From a virus: a stretch of 50,657 nt of DNA. The notes under the pieces are model-generated. The model ran no database searches. It saw only the letters and a program-made list of their open reading frames with translations, and was not told the DNA's origin. Where the stretch lies: positions 1 to 50,657 of the IMG/VR virus record IMGVR_UViG_3300042010_000112; one strand, 5' to 3'. Made by a program: the position numbers and the translations under genes. Shown here piece by piece: positions 14,574-22,650 of the stretch. The first letter of the stretch is position 1. Every line of letters starts with the position of its first letter.

Positions 14574-14900
14574 TTACTCTCTTTCGGCTTTCCACTCGAT
14601 GAATTCTTTTACTGGGCGCTGGGCTACGGATGAATTGTAACAGGCCTGTTCATCTAATGGTGACATGCTGGCACCACGATTGTCAAACATTGTTTGCGCA
14701 ACACAACCCGCACGTAGGTAAGCACGAGCCGCCATGTTTGGTTGCACTTCTTCACGCAGCCACTGTGATATCAACGCATCGTCTGGATTAGCTGGAGCGA
14801 AGAAGGGGGCTTTGTTGAGAATCAGTACGGCCAGGATCATAGCCACCGCAAAAAGAGCCAAGCCCGGTACGAACCACGTCGCGTGTCTTAAACGTTTCAT
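14574..14900 (-). CDS. Membrane-anchored hypothetical protein
   Basis: A 108-residue protein with one N-terminal helix (FVPGLALFAVAMILAVLILN) and a soluble C-terminal part containing two Cys (AGCVAQ, QACYNS) that could form a disulphide in the periplasm. It overlaps the upstream gene by four bases (ATGA-type). The upstream protein has the same plan, so the two may be a pair. Confidence 0.65.
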   Translation of the reverse strand: MKRLRHATWFVPGLALFAVAMILAVLILNKAPFFAPANPDDALISQWLREEVQPNMAARAYLRAGCVAQTMFDNRGASMSPLDEQACYNSSVAQRPVKEFIEWKAERE

Positions 14901-15307
14901 TTCTTACTCCAATAGGCCTGCGCCTCTTCGGTTTTGGTATCAGCTTCTTTCAGACAACCCTGTACCTGAACGTCACTCAAGCGATTGTACTTATCTTCGG
15001 CTGCGGTTTCTATGAAACACTTTTCCAAGTAGCTTTTACGTAGAAAGTTGGTTTCCCGCATAACCTGGAAATCTTTATCGGCTTTATCAAACTCTAGCCG
15101 ATATTTCATCAGCCAGACTTCGACATTGATATGGCTTTCACTAGCATCGTAACCCAGAATGGTGGCAATCTGGGCAACCGGAGCTTCTGCTGGAGGTGGG
15201 GCCTCTTCTTTCTGTGCCCACTTGTAGATACCAACTGCAAGGGCGATCAAGAGAATGGCCCATTCAATGAAACCCAGTGAGTAACCAAACAACTTAGCTT
15301 TACGCAT
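14897..15307 (-). CDS. Membrane-anchored hypothetical protein
   Basis: A 136-residue protein. One N-terminal helix (GFIEWAILLIALAVGIYKW) is followed by a Pro/Ala linker (EEAPPPAEAPVAQ) and a helical charged domain with two Cys (EKCFIE and VQGCLKE). The GGGGATTGTG ribosome site favours the ATG at 15307. Likely inner membrane with a periplasmic domain; not recognised. Confidence 0.65.
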   Translation of the reverse strand: MRKAKLFGYSLGFIEWAILLIALAVGIYKWAQKEEAPPPAEAPVAQIATILGYDASESHINVEVWLMKYRLEFDKADKDFQVMRETNFLRKSYLEKCFIETAAEDKYNRLSDVQVQGCLKEADTKTEEAQAYWSKK

Positions 15308-15330
15308 CACAATCCCCTAACGAAATAAAT

Positions 15331-15348
15331 GCAGCCCCGAAGGGCTGC
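15331..15348 (-). terminator. TTCG hairpin terminator
   Basis: GCAGCCC, loop TTCG on the minus strand, GGGCTGC, followed by ATTTATTTCG. Confidence 0.65.
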
Positions 15349-15350
15349 GT

Positions 15351-15557
15351 TTATGCAACTTCAGTAAAGTGCAACACCGACATCGGTGGACACTCTGGAT
15401 TACTACCACGCATGTAGAAGTAACCAGCCAAGTTCTCATGCGGACCTACCACACGGAACTCATCGCCTTCTCGGCCCAGAACAATATGCGAACGACCACG
15501 ACGGGCACGAACAGCAAGATCTTGTTTCAGACGGACGACTTGTCTTTTTTGCAGCAT
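15351..15557 (-). CDS. Small SH3-like protein
   Basis: A 68-residue protein, basic N-terminus (MLQKRQVVRLKQDLAVRARRGRS), then strand-rich with VLGREGDEFRVVGPH. The pattern of short strands around Gly turns resembles small SH3-like barrels; other small proteins of this type occur at 21175 and 21685. No function known. Confidence 0.6.
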   Translation of the reverse strand: MLQKRQVVRLKQDLAVRARRGRSHIVLGREGDEFRVVGPHENLAGYFYMRGSNPECPPMSVLHFTEVA

Positions 15558-15606
15558 TGGTATTACCTGTTGATTGATTGTAGGGTCATCTAATAGACGA
15601 CTCTAG

Positions 15607-16518
15607 TTATTCTTTATTAAACAGTTCGGCAACAGCCTGACGGAATGCAACCCATTCACCAGTCCATACGCCTGTGCGTGCATCAGGAAGACGCCACATC
15701 TGATCATTGTAATGCAGGTCAGCATAACGCATTTCTTTCTTCCAACCATTCCGCATTTTACGAAGCTGTGTAGCACACGAATAACGGACAGCACGATCCC
15801 CATCATTCTTGTCGTCAAAGCAGATACCTGGGCCACCATCCAAACGTACACGCAAAGCCTGAGCCGCTTCAACCAGACGATTCGTAACGTTCTGCCAACG
15901 AATGGCACGCTGTTGGATATCCAGATATTCATCCATGCGATAGTTCTGACCACCTGGAGTATGAGACATCCACTCAGGGAACAACACAGTCATGTAATGA
16001 ATCCATGCTGGATCATTGGTCAGTTCTTTATAGCGCTCGAACAGTTGTTCCTTTTTAATGCTTTTCGCAACTTCATTGCGCTCAACATTTGGAAGAGTCA
16101 TCGATTCGTCACGGTTGCCTTTCCGCAAAAGAAAGGCTTTCATGGCTACACGAAATTCTTCCCAGAGTTTGGTATCGTTTTTGCTTTCACCCACAGACCA
16201 TTCGTCAACAGCAGACCAGATCTTCAACCCATCACACAGAGCACGCCATTTCTTACGGTCAGCACTGAAAGTACCATGTTCGAGATAGCGCTGCAACAGC
16301 CCTACCGGCGTATAACGAATCGGCTTACCCAACTGCCCCACATGAGACACACCTGCTTTCTCTGCTATAGACAGGAACACCTTACAGGCGTTGTAGGTGG
16401 TTTCTACTCGCTCTTCAATCGGGACGTTCAGATCGTAGCTGATCCCGGTAGGAAAGAAAGATTGAAACCATGGTTGGGTTTTGGTCAGGAATACTACGTG
16501 ACTCATTTGCGAATTCAT
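15607..16518 (-). CDS. Hypothetical protein, alpha-rich
   Basis: A 303-residue soluble protein, largely helical with many Trp, Arg and Lys. Notable segments are YTPVGLLQRYLEHGTF (about 70-85), a long helical middle, and GGPGICFDDKNDGDRAVRYS near 230-250. Its ATG overlaps the preceding stop (TAATG); a second ATG four codons in is possible. No domain recognised. Confidence 0.7.
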   Translation of the reverse strand: MNSQMSHVVFLTKTQPWFQSFFPTGISYDLNVPIEERVETTYNACKVFLSIAEKAGVSHVGQLGKPIRYTPVGLLQRYLEHGTFSADRKKWRALCDGLKIWSAVDEWSVGESKNDTKLWEEFRVAMKAFLLRKGNRDESMTLPNVERNEVAKSIKKEQLFERYKELTNDPAWIHYMTVLFPEWMSHTPGGQNYRMDEYLDIQQRAIRWQNVTNRLVEAAQALRVRLDGGPGICFDDKNDGDRAVRYSCATQLRKMRNGWKKEMRYADLHYNDQMWRLPDARTGVWTGEWVAFRQAVAELFNKE

Positions 16519-16865
16519 TAAAGATAGCCCTTAAGAAGCTGGATTACTTTTTCGAGAGATTCTGGATTTACCGGTCCCAAAGGACGAGGGTAAATATCCA
16601 TTTTCTTTTCTTCTAGGTATTCAACAAAAATAGCCATAGTTGGCTCACCCAAATGCTTCACACGGATGATGTCTTCTACAACTTCACCTTTCTTGTTCAA
16701 AGACGTATAAACGGTTACAATGAAACACAACCCTCTTACGCAATCGAACATATCAACTTGAGAGATGAACTTATTTTTGTTTGCCAGGTGCCACGGTGTA
16801 TGCTTCGGACCAGATGGGTTAGGAAACTTAGCCATCATGGTTTTCTCTTGAGACGTCATTGCCAT
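16518..16865 (-). CDS. Hypothetical protein
   Basis: A 115-residue protein starting MAMTSQEKTMMAKFPNPSG. The middle LCFIVTVYTSLNKKGEVVED and IIRVKHLGEPTMAIFVEYL are strand-like, and the end is helical (LEKVIQLLKGYL). Translationally coupled to the 303-residue gene. Not recognised. Confidence 0.65.
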   Translation of the reverse strand: MAMTSQEKTMMAKFPNPSGPKHTPWHLANKNKFISQVDMFDCVRGLCFIVTVYTSLNKKGEVVEDIIRVKHLGEPTMAIFVEYLEEKKMDIYPRPLGPVNPESLEKVIQLLKGYL

Positions 16866-16892
16866 AACAGTTGAAACCCCTGACGATATAAA

Positions 16893-16910
16893 GCGAGCCC
16901 GAAGGCTCGC
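16893..16910 (-). terminator. TTCG hairpin terminator
   Basis: GCGAGCC, loop TTCG, GGCTCGC on the minus strand, then TTTATATCG. Confidence 0.7.
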
Positions 16911-16913
16911 CTA

Positions 16914-17279
16914 TTATGCTGCTGTTGCCTGACGATCCAGCAGATAGTTATCACGCACAATGCGCCACTGATCTGCAAGATTAATTCGGTTGTAGTTCGA
17001 CTTCAAGTGTTTCAGGAAATCTTTAGGTGGCCGTGCTGCAAGCCCCTCCAGATCTTCAGGGTCCCATGGACTGCCGGTTACCGAGACTTGTGCTGCCAGG
17101 CCCAGTTCCAACATCTCCAGAGCTTTCTGCTCCAGGATAGCCTCGCCACGATAGCCAGGCATACCTGGGAACAGATCCAAGAACTTAGGCCACTGTTCTA
17201 GGATGTATTCTTTACGCAAACGCGCCAGTTTCTGATCTTTAGTTTCGACCATGGTCGATTGAATAGTAGTATTACCCAC
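16914..17279 (-). CDS. Hypothetical helical protein, GTG start
   Basis: A 121-residue protein. GTG at 17279 is chosen because AAGGA lies seven bases upstream; the ATG at 17252 has no ribosome site. Helical and charged throughout, with a Trp-rich LEQWPKFLDLFPGMPG segment. It overlaps the end of the upstream gene by a few bases. Not recognised. Confidence 0.65.
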   Translation of the reverse strand: MGNTTIQSTMVETKDQKLARLRKEYILEQWPKFLDLFPGMPGYRGEAILEQKALEMLELGLAAQVSVTGSPWDPEDLEGLAARPPKDFLKHLKSNYNRINLADQWRIVRDNYLLDRQATAA

Positions 17280-17694
17280 GACTGTATCCTTGTTTGATTG
17301 CACCTACGAATGGTTCGCCAGACAAATGGAAGTTCTGACACACCATTGGTTTAAAACGTAGATTTAAACTTGCATGCATATCGACTTTATACAAAGACAA
17401 TGTGTGCGTGCAGGTTCGCACTCCTTCATTGGAATGACCTGGATCGAATGGGTAACGCTCCATCAACTTGCGCATCTCAGGAATGATGAAATCGATGATC
17501 CACTGGTTATGATCCAGTTGACCACCAAACTGAGTAATAGTTGGTAGGCGTGCCCACTGCTGCAAATCACTTGCACCACGCAAATCGAAGTACCAACTAT
17601 CATCCGGATCATCGGAATGATGGCCAAACAACATGAACGTCTTGTTGTCAGCCTTGCGTACTACTTCGACAACATAGAACGATTCATTTACCAT
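17272..17694 (-). CDS. Hypothetical protein
   Basis: A 140-residue protein beginning MVNESFYVVEVVRKADNK after a strong GAGGAGAAG ribosome site; the longer frame overlaps the upstream gene and is rejected. It contains HHSDDPDDSWYFDLRGA and RTCTHTLSLYKVDMHASL. Mixed strand and helix; His and Asp are frequent but no known motif is formed. Confidence 0.65.
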   Translation of the reverse strand: MVNESFYVVEVVRKADNKTFMLFGHHSDDPDDSWYFDLRGASDLQQWARLPTITQFGGQLDHNQWIIDFIIPEMRKLMERYPFDPGHSNEGVRTCTHTLSLYKVDMHASLNLRFKPMVCQNFHLSGEPFVGAIKQGYSRG

Positions 17695-18232
17695 CTTTCT
17701 TCTCCTCAGACACATGCCACACGATTTCGGATTTTGTAACCAGAGCATCACGACCGATATAATCGACCGTTACCACACCCGCCTTGTTAATCTGCACATG
17801 CAGAATATCAGAACGGCTATGGATGGCAAGTTCTTTCAGTGTCCGCACATAACGTGGACGACAATCATACAACACACCATCTTCACCGCCGACACCATCA
17901 TCGGTATCTTCGAGATCAATAAAGAACTCTTTGGTATTGGGGTAGATGTCGTACGTGTTAAAACGATCGTCAATAATGAATGCCTCGACACATGCCCCGA
18001 GACCCGAACCATTAGTGAGATATACATTCTCCAAAGTAAACACACGTTTTACTTTGCGGTCGCTTTTACACCAGATGATGAAAGCAATCACCACCGGAAT
18101 AAACCAAATAACCCCCCAGGTTATTAATCGCAGGAGTGGTTGGCCTTTATCAGTGATCAGCACATTACAAACTATATTCAGAGAAGTCCATTGCCAAACA
18201 ACTACAAATAAAAAGAACAGTACACCGCGCAT
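17684..18232 (-). CDS. Two-helix membrane protein with soluble domain
   Basis: A 182-residue protein with two N-terminal helices (GVLFFLFVVVWQWTSLNIV and LITWGVIWFIPVVIAFIIW) and a basic stop KSDRKVKR. The soluble C-terminal part of about 115 residues is strand-rich with an acidic loop (LEDTDDGVGGEDG). The soluble domain is probably cytoplasmic by the positive-inside rule. Not recognised. Confidence 0.65.
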   Translation of the reverse strand: MRGVLFFLFVVVWQWTSLNIVCNVLITDKGQPLLRLITWGVIWFIPVVIAFIIWCKSDRKVKRVFTLENVYLTNGSGLGACVEAFIIDDRFNTYDIYPNTKEFFIDLEDTDDGVGGEDGVLYDCRPRYVRTLKELAIHSRSDILHVQINKAGVVTVDYIGRDALVTKSEIVWHVSEEKKDGK

Positions 18233-18241
18233 AACTTCCCC

Positions 18242-18406
18242 TTAAGCTGCCAAAGTGGCGCCAATCAAAACTGCAGTGGTAAAACCCATCAGCAATGCGC
18301 TGTATTTAGTATTATCGTGTCTCGGCCCATAAGCCATCAGTGATGCAACCGTGCTACCAAATGCAACAACGGTAAGTATCCCAAACAAACCTGCAACCAA
18401 ACCCAT
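18242..18406 (-). CDS. Small two-helix membrane protein
   Basis: A 54-residue protein MGLVAGLFGILTVVAFGS..., with a second hydrophobic helix LLMGFTTAVLIGATLAA and a short charged hinge GPRHDNTKYS. An AGGAAAT ribosome site precedes the ATG. Two-helix hairpin topology. Confidence 0.6.
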   Translation of the reverse strand: MGLVAGLFGILTVVAFGSTVASLMAYGPRHDNTKYSALLMGFTTAVLIGATLAA

Positions 18407-18430
18407 AGCTTATTTCCTAAGATGGCATAA

Positions 18431-18452
18431 GGGTAAGCCCGAAGGCCTACCC
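18431..18452 (-). terminator. TTCG hairpin terminator overlapping a stop codon
   Basis: GGGTAGGCC, loop TTCG, GGCTTACCC on the minus strand with one mismatch, then TTATGCC. The stop codon of the 98-residue gene lies in the 5' arm. Confidence 0.6.
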
Positions 18453-18743
18453 TTTAAAGTCGATTTCAAACACAGCGTCTGAACTTCGGCGTTGGATGTT
18501 CCACAACAGAATGTAGTATTCTCCAGGAGGCTGTTTCAGCTTCTGTAGAAACTTGGTGACTTCAGCAGGCTCATTTGCATAACCTGATGCCATCATCATA
18601 CCGACATGGTAATCCGCTGTATCAGCGAGGGTGTTAGAAGTACCCTTAGGGCACCACAACAGTTTCTTCACCTTGGACGCTTCGCACACTTGACCGATCG
18701 GATCAGCACCCAACCGGTCACGACTTAGTCGCACACAGTGCAT
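18447..18743 (-). CDS. Hypothetical protein
   Basis: A 98-residue protein MHCVRLSRDRLGADPIG with two Cys in the first 31 residues. The end PPGEYYILLWNIQRRSSDAVFEIDFKG is strand-like. Starts at the stop codon of the upstream gene (TAATG). Not recognised. Confidence 0.6.
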   Translation of the reverse strand: MHCVRLSRDRLGADPIGQVCEASKVKKLLWCPKGTSNTLADTADYHVGMMMASGYANEPAEVTKFLQKLKQPPGEYYILLWNIQRRSSDAVFEIDFKG

Positions 18744-19141
18744 TAGGCTTTGCCCCGTTCCATGGACAGACCTTCTACACGCTGACGACGAGTGACGTCA
18801 CCATTGACAGCCACGATAGCTTCGTCTTTGGTGATGACCACAAAGTCACCGATGGTAAACATCGAGTATTCAGCCAATGTGGCTTGATCGATGTTCTTAC
18901 CACTACGCAGGATCTTGATCAGATCACGCACGGTGGCTGCAGCGTGTTGGTTACCCAGGCATGCTACGGCTTGAACGGTTTTGCCTTCGAACTTAGCGTC
19001 GTCCGGAGTTTGGAACCATTCGTTGAATTCTTGCGATTCCTCGTTAGAGGTGATCGAGAACTGGTCAGCGGTTACTTTCAGCAGATAGTGGTGTGTCGAC
19101 TGATTGAACAGCTTCATGTTTAGAGTTTCAGTTGGGGACAT
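18743..19141 (-). CDS. Hypothetical protein
   Basis: A 132-residue protein beginning MSPTETLNMKLFNQS. AAGGAAG lies just upstream of the ATG at 19141, which overlaps the end of the preceding gene. Contains VQAVACLGNQHAAATVRDL and a strand-rich YSMFTIGDFVVITKDEAIV; basic tail. No family recognised. Confidence 0.65.
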   Translation of the reverse strand: MSPTETLNMKLFNQSTHHYLLKVTADQFSITSNEESQEFNEWFQTPDDAKFEGKTVQAVACLGNQHAAATVRDLIKILRSGKNIDQATLAEYSMFTIGDFVVITKDEAIVAVNGDVTRRQRVEGLSMERGKA

Positions 19142-19502
19142 CTTTTACTTCCTTCTTGACGTAATACGGCAAACATGCCACAGGTTCATTTTCAAAGGTT
19201 TGAACAACCAGCAAGTGATACCTGCCGATTGGTACATTCGAGACAGCAGTGCTACCGATTTCGATCATCGCTCTGCGGGCTTGTTGGAAGTCCATGAAGT
19301 AAACACGTTCAATGGGTTCACCAAGCTTCACAAAATGTGCTTTCCGCGTAGATCTAAATCGGGAATACACTTTACCAACAACGCGAGCATATTCGTAAAG
19401 CGGATTACTCGATTCATCCGCTAACACGATGTAATACTTGCGTCCCCAGTTTACGTTCTGCCTTTGGTCAGACTTGTAGTCCCACGGGTTCGGCATACAC
19501 AT
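19128..19502 (-). CDS. Hypothetical protein
   Basis: A 124-residue protein beginning MCMPNPWDYKSDQR. Strand-rich with several Tyr, Arg and Val; VGKVYSRFRSTRKAHFVKLG resembles a small barrel. It overlaps both neighbours by 14-35 bases, the usual packing in this block. Not recognised. Confidence 0.6.
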   Translation of the reverse strand: MCMPNPWDYKSDQRQNVNWGRKYYIVLADESSNPLYEYARVVGKVYSRFRSTRKAHFVKLGEPIERVYFMDFQQARRAMIEIGSTAVSNVPIGRYHLLVVQTFENEPVACLPYYVKKEVKDVPN

Positions 19503-19728
19503 ACCCTTCAGCTACGGGTTCCATCATTGCTTCTGTGACAGGAGCATTCCGATAGGGTTCGCCAAATACACGAACACCATACGGTTCTTCTTTGGATGGG
19601 TCGTACGACATGATTCGAACAACCATGCCTTTAGAGGCATATACAACTTGCCCCACACCGGGTTTGTTAATGAACACGTCAGTATTCAACATGACATATT
19701 CACAAACTTTAAATTTACGATCAGCCAT
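19468..19728 (-). CDS. Small SH3-like protein
   Basis: An 86-residue protein beginning MADRKFKVCEYVMLN after TGAGG; the longer frame runs into the upstream gene and is rejected. VVYASKGMVVRIMSYDP and YGVRVFGEPYRN give the short-strand pattern of a small barrel. Not recognised. Confidence 0.6.
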   Translation of the reverse strand: MADRKFKVCEYVMLNTDVFINKPGVGQVVYASKGMVVRIMSYDPSKEEPYGVRVFGEPYRNAPVTEAMMEPVAEGYVYAEPVGLQV

Positions 19729-19735
19729 TGCAACC

Positions 19736-20359
19736 TCAGTGCAGATAACGAGCCAGACTCTGGCGCGCTGGATGTTCATCAAATTTGATCTTGGCGCCGA
19801 ATGGTTCAGTTTCCAAAATCGTTTGCGGCGAATGAGAGTACCCCTCATCCCATGGAAGTTTTCCATCAGCGTCCTGGAAAACCAGCTGCACTATTTTAGC
19901 GTTAGCCCGTTCTTCTTCGGTATAGAAGGCTGCATGCTGCCAACCTTGCCCAGCAAACCAACGATCTTTATCAACCACCCGCAAATGCAAGCGGTGGTGA
20001 GGTTCAATCGGAGCTGCTGTTGTATAACCGCGATGTTGAACAGCAAAGGCATAGAAGTCTTCAAGATCCACATCACCATCGATGAGTTCTTTATTCCATT
20101 CCAGATAAGCCAGGATGTCGCCGATGTAACTGCGGGCACGACCCAGTTCTATATCTGAAAGATTCATACCAATCACAATATCGGGTTGCCCATAGCGAGC
20201 GTTACCGATGGTTGCGATTACAGGAGGGAGATCGGTATCACGACCACTCTCAATGAATTCCCACTTAGCCTCACCGAGATTATCTCGGATCTGCTCCACA
20301 GCCATCAAACGAATTTCAGCAATACCATCCTTACTGTGAAAATGGGTGTAAGACAACAT
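19736..20359 (-). CDS. DUF4262-like protein
   Basis: A 207-residue protein. VIATIGNARYGQPDIVIGM at about 47-65 resembles the TxGl...hPElivvG opening of DUF4262 proteins, and QLVFQDADGKLPWDEGY near residue 160-177 closely fits their closing QlvwpDkdGrfPW motif. The match is from memory. DUF4262 proteins occur in bacteria and phages with no settled function. The interior contains HHRLHLRVVD and GWQHAAFY, also in keeping with the family. Confidence 0.6.
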   Translation of the reverse strand: MLSYTHFHSKDGIAEIRLMAVEQIRDNLGEAKWEFIESGRDTDLPPVIATIGNARYGQPDIVIGMNLSDIELGRARSYIGDILAYLEWNKELIDGDVDLEDFYAFAVQHRGYTTAAPIEPHHRLHLRVVDKDRWFAGQGWQHAAFYTEEERANAKIVQLVFQDADGKLPWDEGYSHSPQTILETEPFGAKIKFDEHPARQSLARYLH

Positions 20360-20368
20360 TACTCGCCC

Positions 20369-20704
20369 TCAGTTTAGGAGACAGTAGTCCGTATCATTAG
20401 AGACACGAATCTCTGCCTCGACTCTTTTAGAATCTTTCATTGTGTTAAGTGGTATTTCAATCAACTTGATATCCGGCTCCCACGCGTATTGCGCTTGCAG
20501 CTTTTTACATGGGTGCTTTCCAGCTCGCAACTGTGCAATCTGTTTATCCACCTCGGCGCTCACAGTACGGGAATGCCCTGTGATGAACCAACCACTGGAG
20601 ATGTGATCGATTACATAAGCGCCTTGGGTTACTAACATGCTACGGGCTCCACGACCATGAACCGTCGAAGACCACGAATATGACTTTTCTTCTATCTTGT
20701 ACAT
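20369..20704 (-). CDS. Hypothetical protein
   Basis: A 111-residue protein beginning MYKIEEKSYSWSSTVHG. TTGGAG lies eight bases before this ATG; a TTG-started extension is rejected. Mixed composition, with two Cys (HPCKKLQ and DYCLLN). Not recognised. Confidence 0.6.
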   Translation of the reverse strand: MYKIEEKSYSWSSTVHGRGARSMLVTQGAYVIDHISSGWFITGHSRTVSAEVDKQIAQLRAGKHPCKKLQAQYAWEPDIKLIEIPLNTMKDSKRVEAEIRVSNDTDYCLLN

Positions 20705-20744
20705 CACGCACTCCAATAATCACATTGGATTTAGGGTGCGAGTA

Positions 20745-21182
20745 TTACTTAGCAGCCAATTGCTTAGAATGCTCGGATGGTCGCAGCAGTTTGTTAGCCC
20801 AGTCCAGGAAAGCGCTAACCAGTGGCACAGAGCTCACCAGGCGCTCTTCTACGAGACGTTCGCGCGCATCTGGAATGATGGGTGCTTCGTCGGGTGTAGT
20901 TGGCACAGCGTCCAGCTGAAGGCTTTTCAGATGTTCGATAAAAGCGAACCGTTTTTCCAGGTAAATAACCCGAGACGGCGAACAGTTGTCTTCGAATGCC
21001 CACAGATACAGTTCTTGCAGGTTAACGGCTTTTGGAAAGCCAGGAACATGTTCTTTACGGAATTGATCCAGCGACAAAAGCTTGATCAATGTATCTTGAT
21101 CAGCTTGACCAGGAATGTACGGGTGTGGTACCAAATGACTTTTGCAAACTTCACGGACTTTGTTATTGAGTTCATTAGCCAT
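20745..21182 (-). CDS. Hypothetical helical protein
   Basis: A 145-residue protein starting MANELNNKVREVCKSH with AAGGATC upstream. Helical, with a Leu/Trp-rich middle (LQELYLWAFEDN) and a Pro/Asp/Glu linker. The longer frame lies over the upstream small gene and is rejected. Not recognised. Confidence 0.6.
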   Translation of the reverse strand: MANELNNKVREVCKSHLVPHPYIPGQADQDTLIKLLSLDQFRKEHVPGFPKAVNLQELYLWAFEDNCSPSRVIYLEKRFAFIEHLKSLQLDAVPTTPDEAPIIPDARERLVEERLVSSVPLVSAFLDWANKLLRPSEHSKQLAAK

Positions 21183-21354
21183 GTTGCACTTGATCCTTAG
21201 TAACGTAAAAGTCAACCCCTGCAGCGTTCTTGACGTTGAGGGTATCGCCCAGGTCTTCCAGCAGTTCCAAAGCATCACCTTTGTGTGCCAAGGTACAACC
21301 GCCTTCCATCTCTCCAAAAGAGAACTTGATGTCTTCTTTAGCTGTTAATGTCAT
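21175..21354 (-). CDS. Small SH3-like protein
   Basis: A 59-residue protein, MTLTAKEDIKFSFG at the start, followed by KGDALELLEDLGDTLNV and FYVTKDQVQ. The order strand, KGD turn, strand, DxGDTL turn, strand is typical of small SH3-like barrel proteins in phages. AAGGATC ribosome site upstream inside the previous gene. Confidence 0.6.
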   Translation of the reverse strand: MTLTAKEDIKFSFGEMEGGCTLAHKGDALELLEDLGDTLNVKNAAGVDFYVTKDQVQHG

Positions 21355-21685
21355 TCGCCCAGAGATCCTTGTTAAAACCGCCAGTGTTGTGCTCGACACC
21401 CGACTTGGAAATCAGCATTTCGATTTCCGCATGGATGTCGGCCAGTTGGTAGATCAAATCAGCACGGCGCAGTTTCTCCGCAGAGAAGCCAGCAACGCGT
21501 TCCGCTTGGAATGCCAGATGGAAAATGGATTCAGCGGTTTGGCCAGTGGTATCGATACCTACCCGACTGATGATGCGCACAGTCTTCAGGTAAGTGAGGG
21601 TATGGATATTCTTGTTCAGATAATCCACTTCCAGATCGATACCGTAAACCTGACTGATGTATTCTTGAATGTTATCAAATTGCAT
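21338..21685 (-). CDS. Hypothetical protein with C-terminal INS signature
   Basis: A 115-residue mostly helical protein. Starts in a TAATG overlap with the upstream gene. It ends FNKDLWANDINS. The aromatic residue followed by a few residues and (I/V)NS at the very end recurs in six other proteins (3' ends at 29346, 29758, 32568, 32867, 33716, 33986). No family recognised. Confidence 0.65.
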   Translation of the reverse strand: MQFDNIQEYISQVYGIDLEVDYLNKNIHTLTYLKTVRIISRVGIDTTGQTAESIFHLAFQAERVAGFSAEKLRRADLIYQLADIHAEIEMLISKSGVEHNTGGFNKDLWANDINS

Positions 21686-21969
21686 TATTTGTACTCGTTG
21701 AAGGTGTCTTCTAGGTCGTTGGGATTTACAGAGCCGACTTCACCGAAGTTGTCGACATTAGAACAAACAAACAAATCGCCAGGTCGAAGATCATCGGGAT
21801 GTTCGATCTTGATCTGGTCGCCTTCGTTTGCATACGGGATGTCATGATGTTGGCCGTTGCGATCCAAGATAGTGATGAAGATATCACGGGCAGCGGTTAG
21901 AACCATTCCCGGTTCTACTTTGGCAGCCGCGATTCCACATACAGCTACGCGCAGTAGAGTACCGATCAT
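21685..21969 (-). CDS. Hypothetical barrel-like protein
   Basis: A 94-residue protein. GMVLTAARDIFITILD, then ANEGDQIKIEHPDDLRPGDLFVC gives a small beta-barrel pattern similar to the 59-residue protein downstream. The N-terminal MIGTLLRVAVCGIAAAKV is mildly hydrophobic but short for a membrane helix. GGAGAC ribosome site. It heads its group. Confidence 0.6.
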   Translation of the reverse strand: MIGTLLRVAVCGIAAAKVEPGMVLTAARDIFITILDRNGQHHDIPYANEGDQIKIEHPDDLRPGDLFVCSNVDNFGEVGSVNPNDLEDTFNEYK

Positions 21970-22064
21970 GTTTTGTCTCCTTAGTATGTTGTTGCTAAGT
22001 TGTTATTTGCTACTCCCATGTCTAAGGAGTAATGTAAAGCTGTAATTTTTTGCAACATAAAAGA

Positions 22065-22078
22065 GTCCCCGAAGGGAC
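22065..22078 (-). terminator. TTCG hairpin terminator
   Basis: GTCCC, loop TTCG on the minus strand, GGGAC, then TCTTTTATG and six T shortly after. Confidence 0.7.
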
Positions 22079-22083
22079 CCCAT

Positions 22084-22545
22084 TTAGTCGAACTGCAATT
22101 TCAAACCAACAACCGGACTTTCCCGGTCAACGTGGATGGTACAGTAGCCAGTAGTCGGATCAAGCACGAGGTGGAAACCCCAACGCAACCCACACAACTT
22201 AGTCACATGACCAATTTCAATCTTTGCCTTGCCTTTGCTGACATAGGCTGGATCTTGCAGAACCGTCGGTGCCATCTTGGTGATGTTGTGCACTTGCAGG
22301 TTATCGCCGCGGTCGATGTAAGCAATTGCTTTTACCGACAACGTTTTGGACTTTCCATTGTTCTGACACAACGCGTACAGGTCAACCGGTTCATCACCAG
22401 TTACTTTAACGTAACCAGTTTCAACAATATCTCCACTCGGCAGACTTACTCGCTGAGGCATGGATTGTTGATGTTGAACGAAAAGATGACCGTTGGTGTT
22501 TCGTTGCAGTACAGGGAATTGTCCCGGACTAAGTTTTTCTGACAT
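22084..22545 (-). CDS. Hypothetical protein
   Basis: A 153-residue soluble protein starting MSEKLSPGQFPVLQRN with GAGGAA upstream. Strand-rich; VSLPSGDIVETGYVKVTGDE and GRVTK-like segments. Three Cys are spread (ALCQN, KLCGL, GYCTI). Its first 100 bp are overlapped by a small membrane gene in another frame. Not recognised. Confidence 0.65.
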   Translation of the reverse strand: MSEKLSPGQFPVLQRNTNGHLFVQHQQSMPQRVSLPSGDIVETGYVKVTGDEPVDLYALCQNNGKSKTLSVKAIAYIDRGDNLQVHNITKMAPTVLQDPAYVSKGKAKIEIGHVTKLCGLRWGFHLVLDPTTGYCTIHVDRESPVVGLKLQFD

Positions 22546-22640
22546 GCGATGTTCCTCACGAACGTTGACGATACGACGATACCGAGTGTCATTACGACAC
22601 CTAAGAGGAATGTGATCTCGCTGAGTAGCGGGGCATTCAC
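22446..22640 (-). CDS. Small membrane protein overlapping its neighbour
   Basis: A 64-residue protein with a GTG start after GTGAGGTAAA, and one membrane helix EITFLLGVVMTLGIVVSSTFV. It alone covers the 105 bp between two genes and then runs 100 bp into the start of the 153-residue gene in a different frame. Overlap of this size is unusual here; the C-terminal half may be tolerated rather than functional. Confidence 0.45.
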   Translation of the reverse strand: MNAPLLSEITFLLGVVMTLGIVVSSTFVRNIACQKNLVRDNSLYCNETPTVIFSFNINNPCLSE

Positions 22641-22650
22641 TTTACCTCAC

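Noticed and set aside
15712-16521. 269-residue open frame on the plus strand
   Set aside because: Antisense to the 303-residue minus-strand gene that is coupled to its neighbours.
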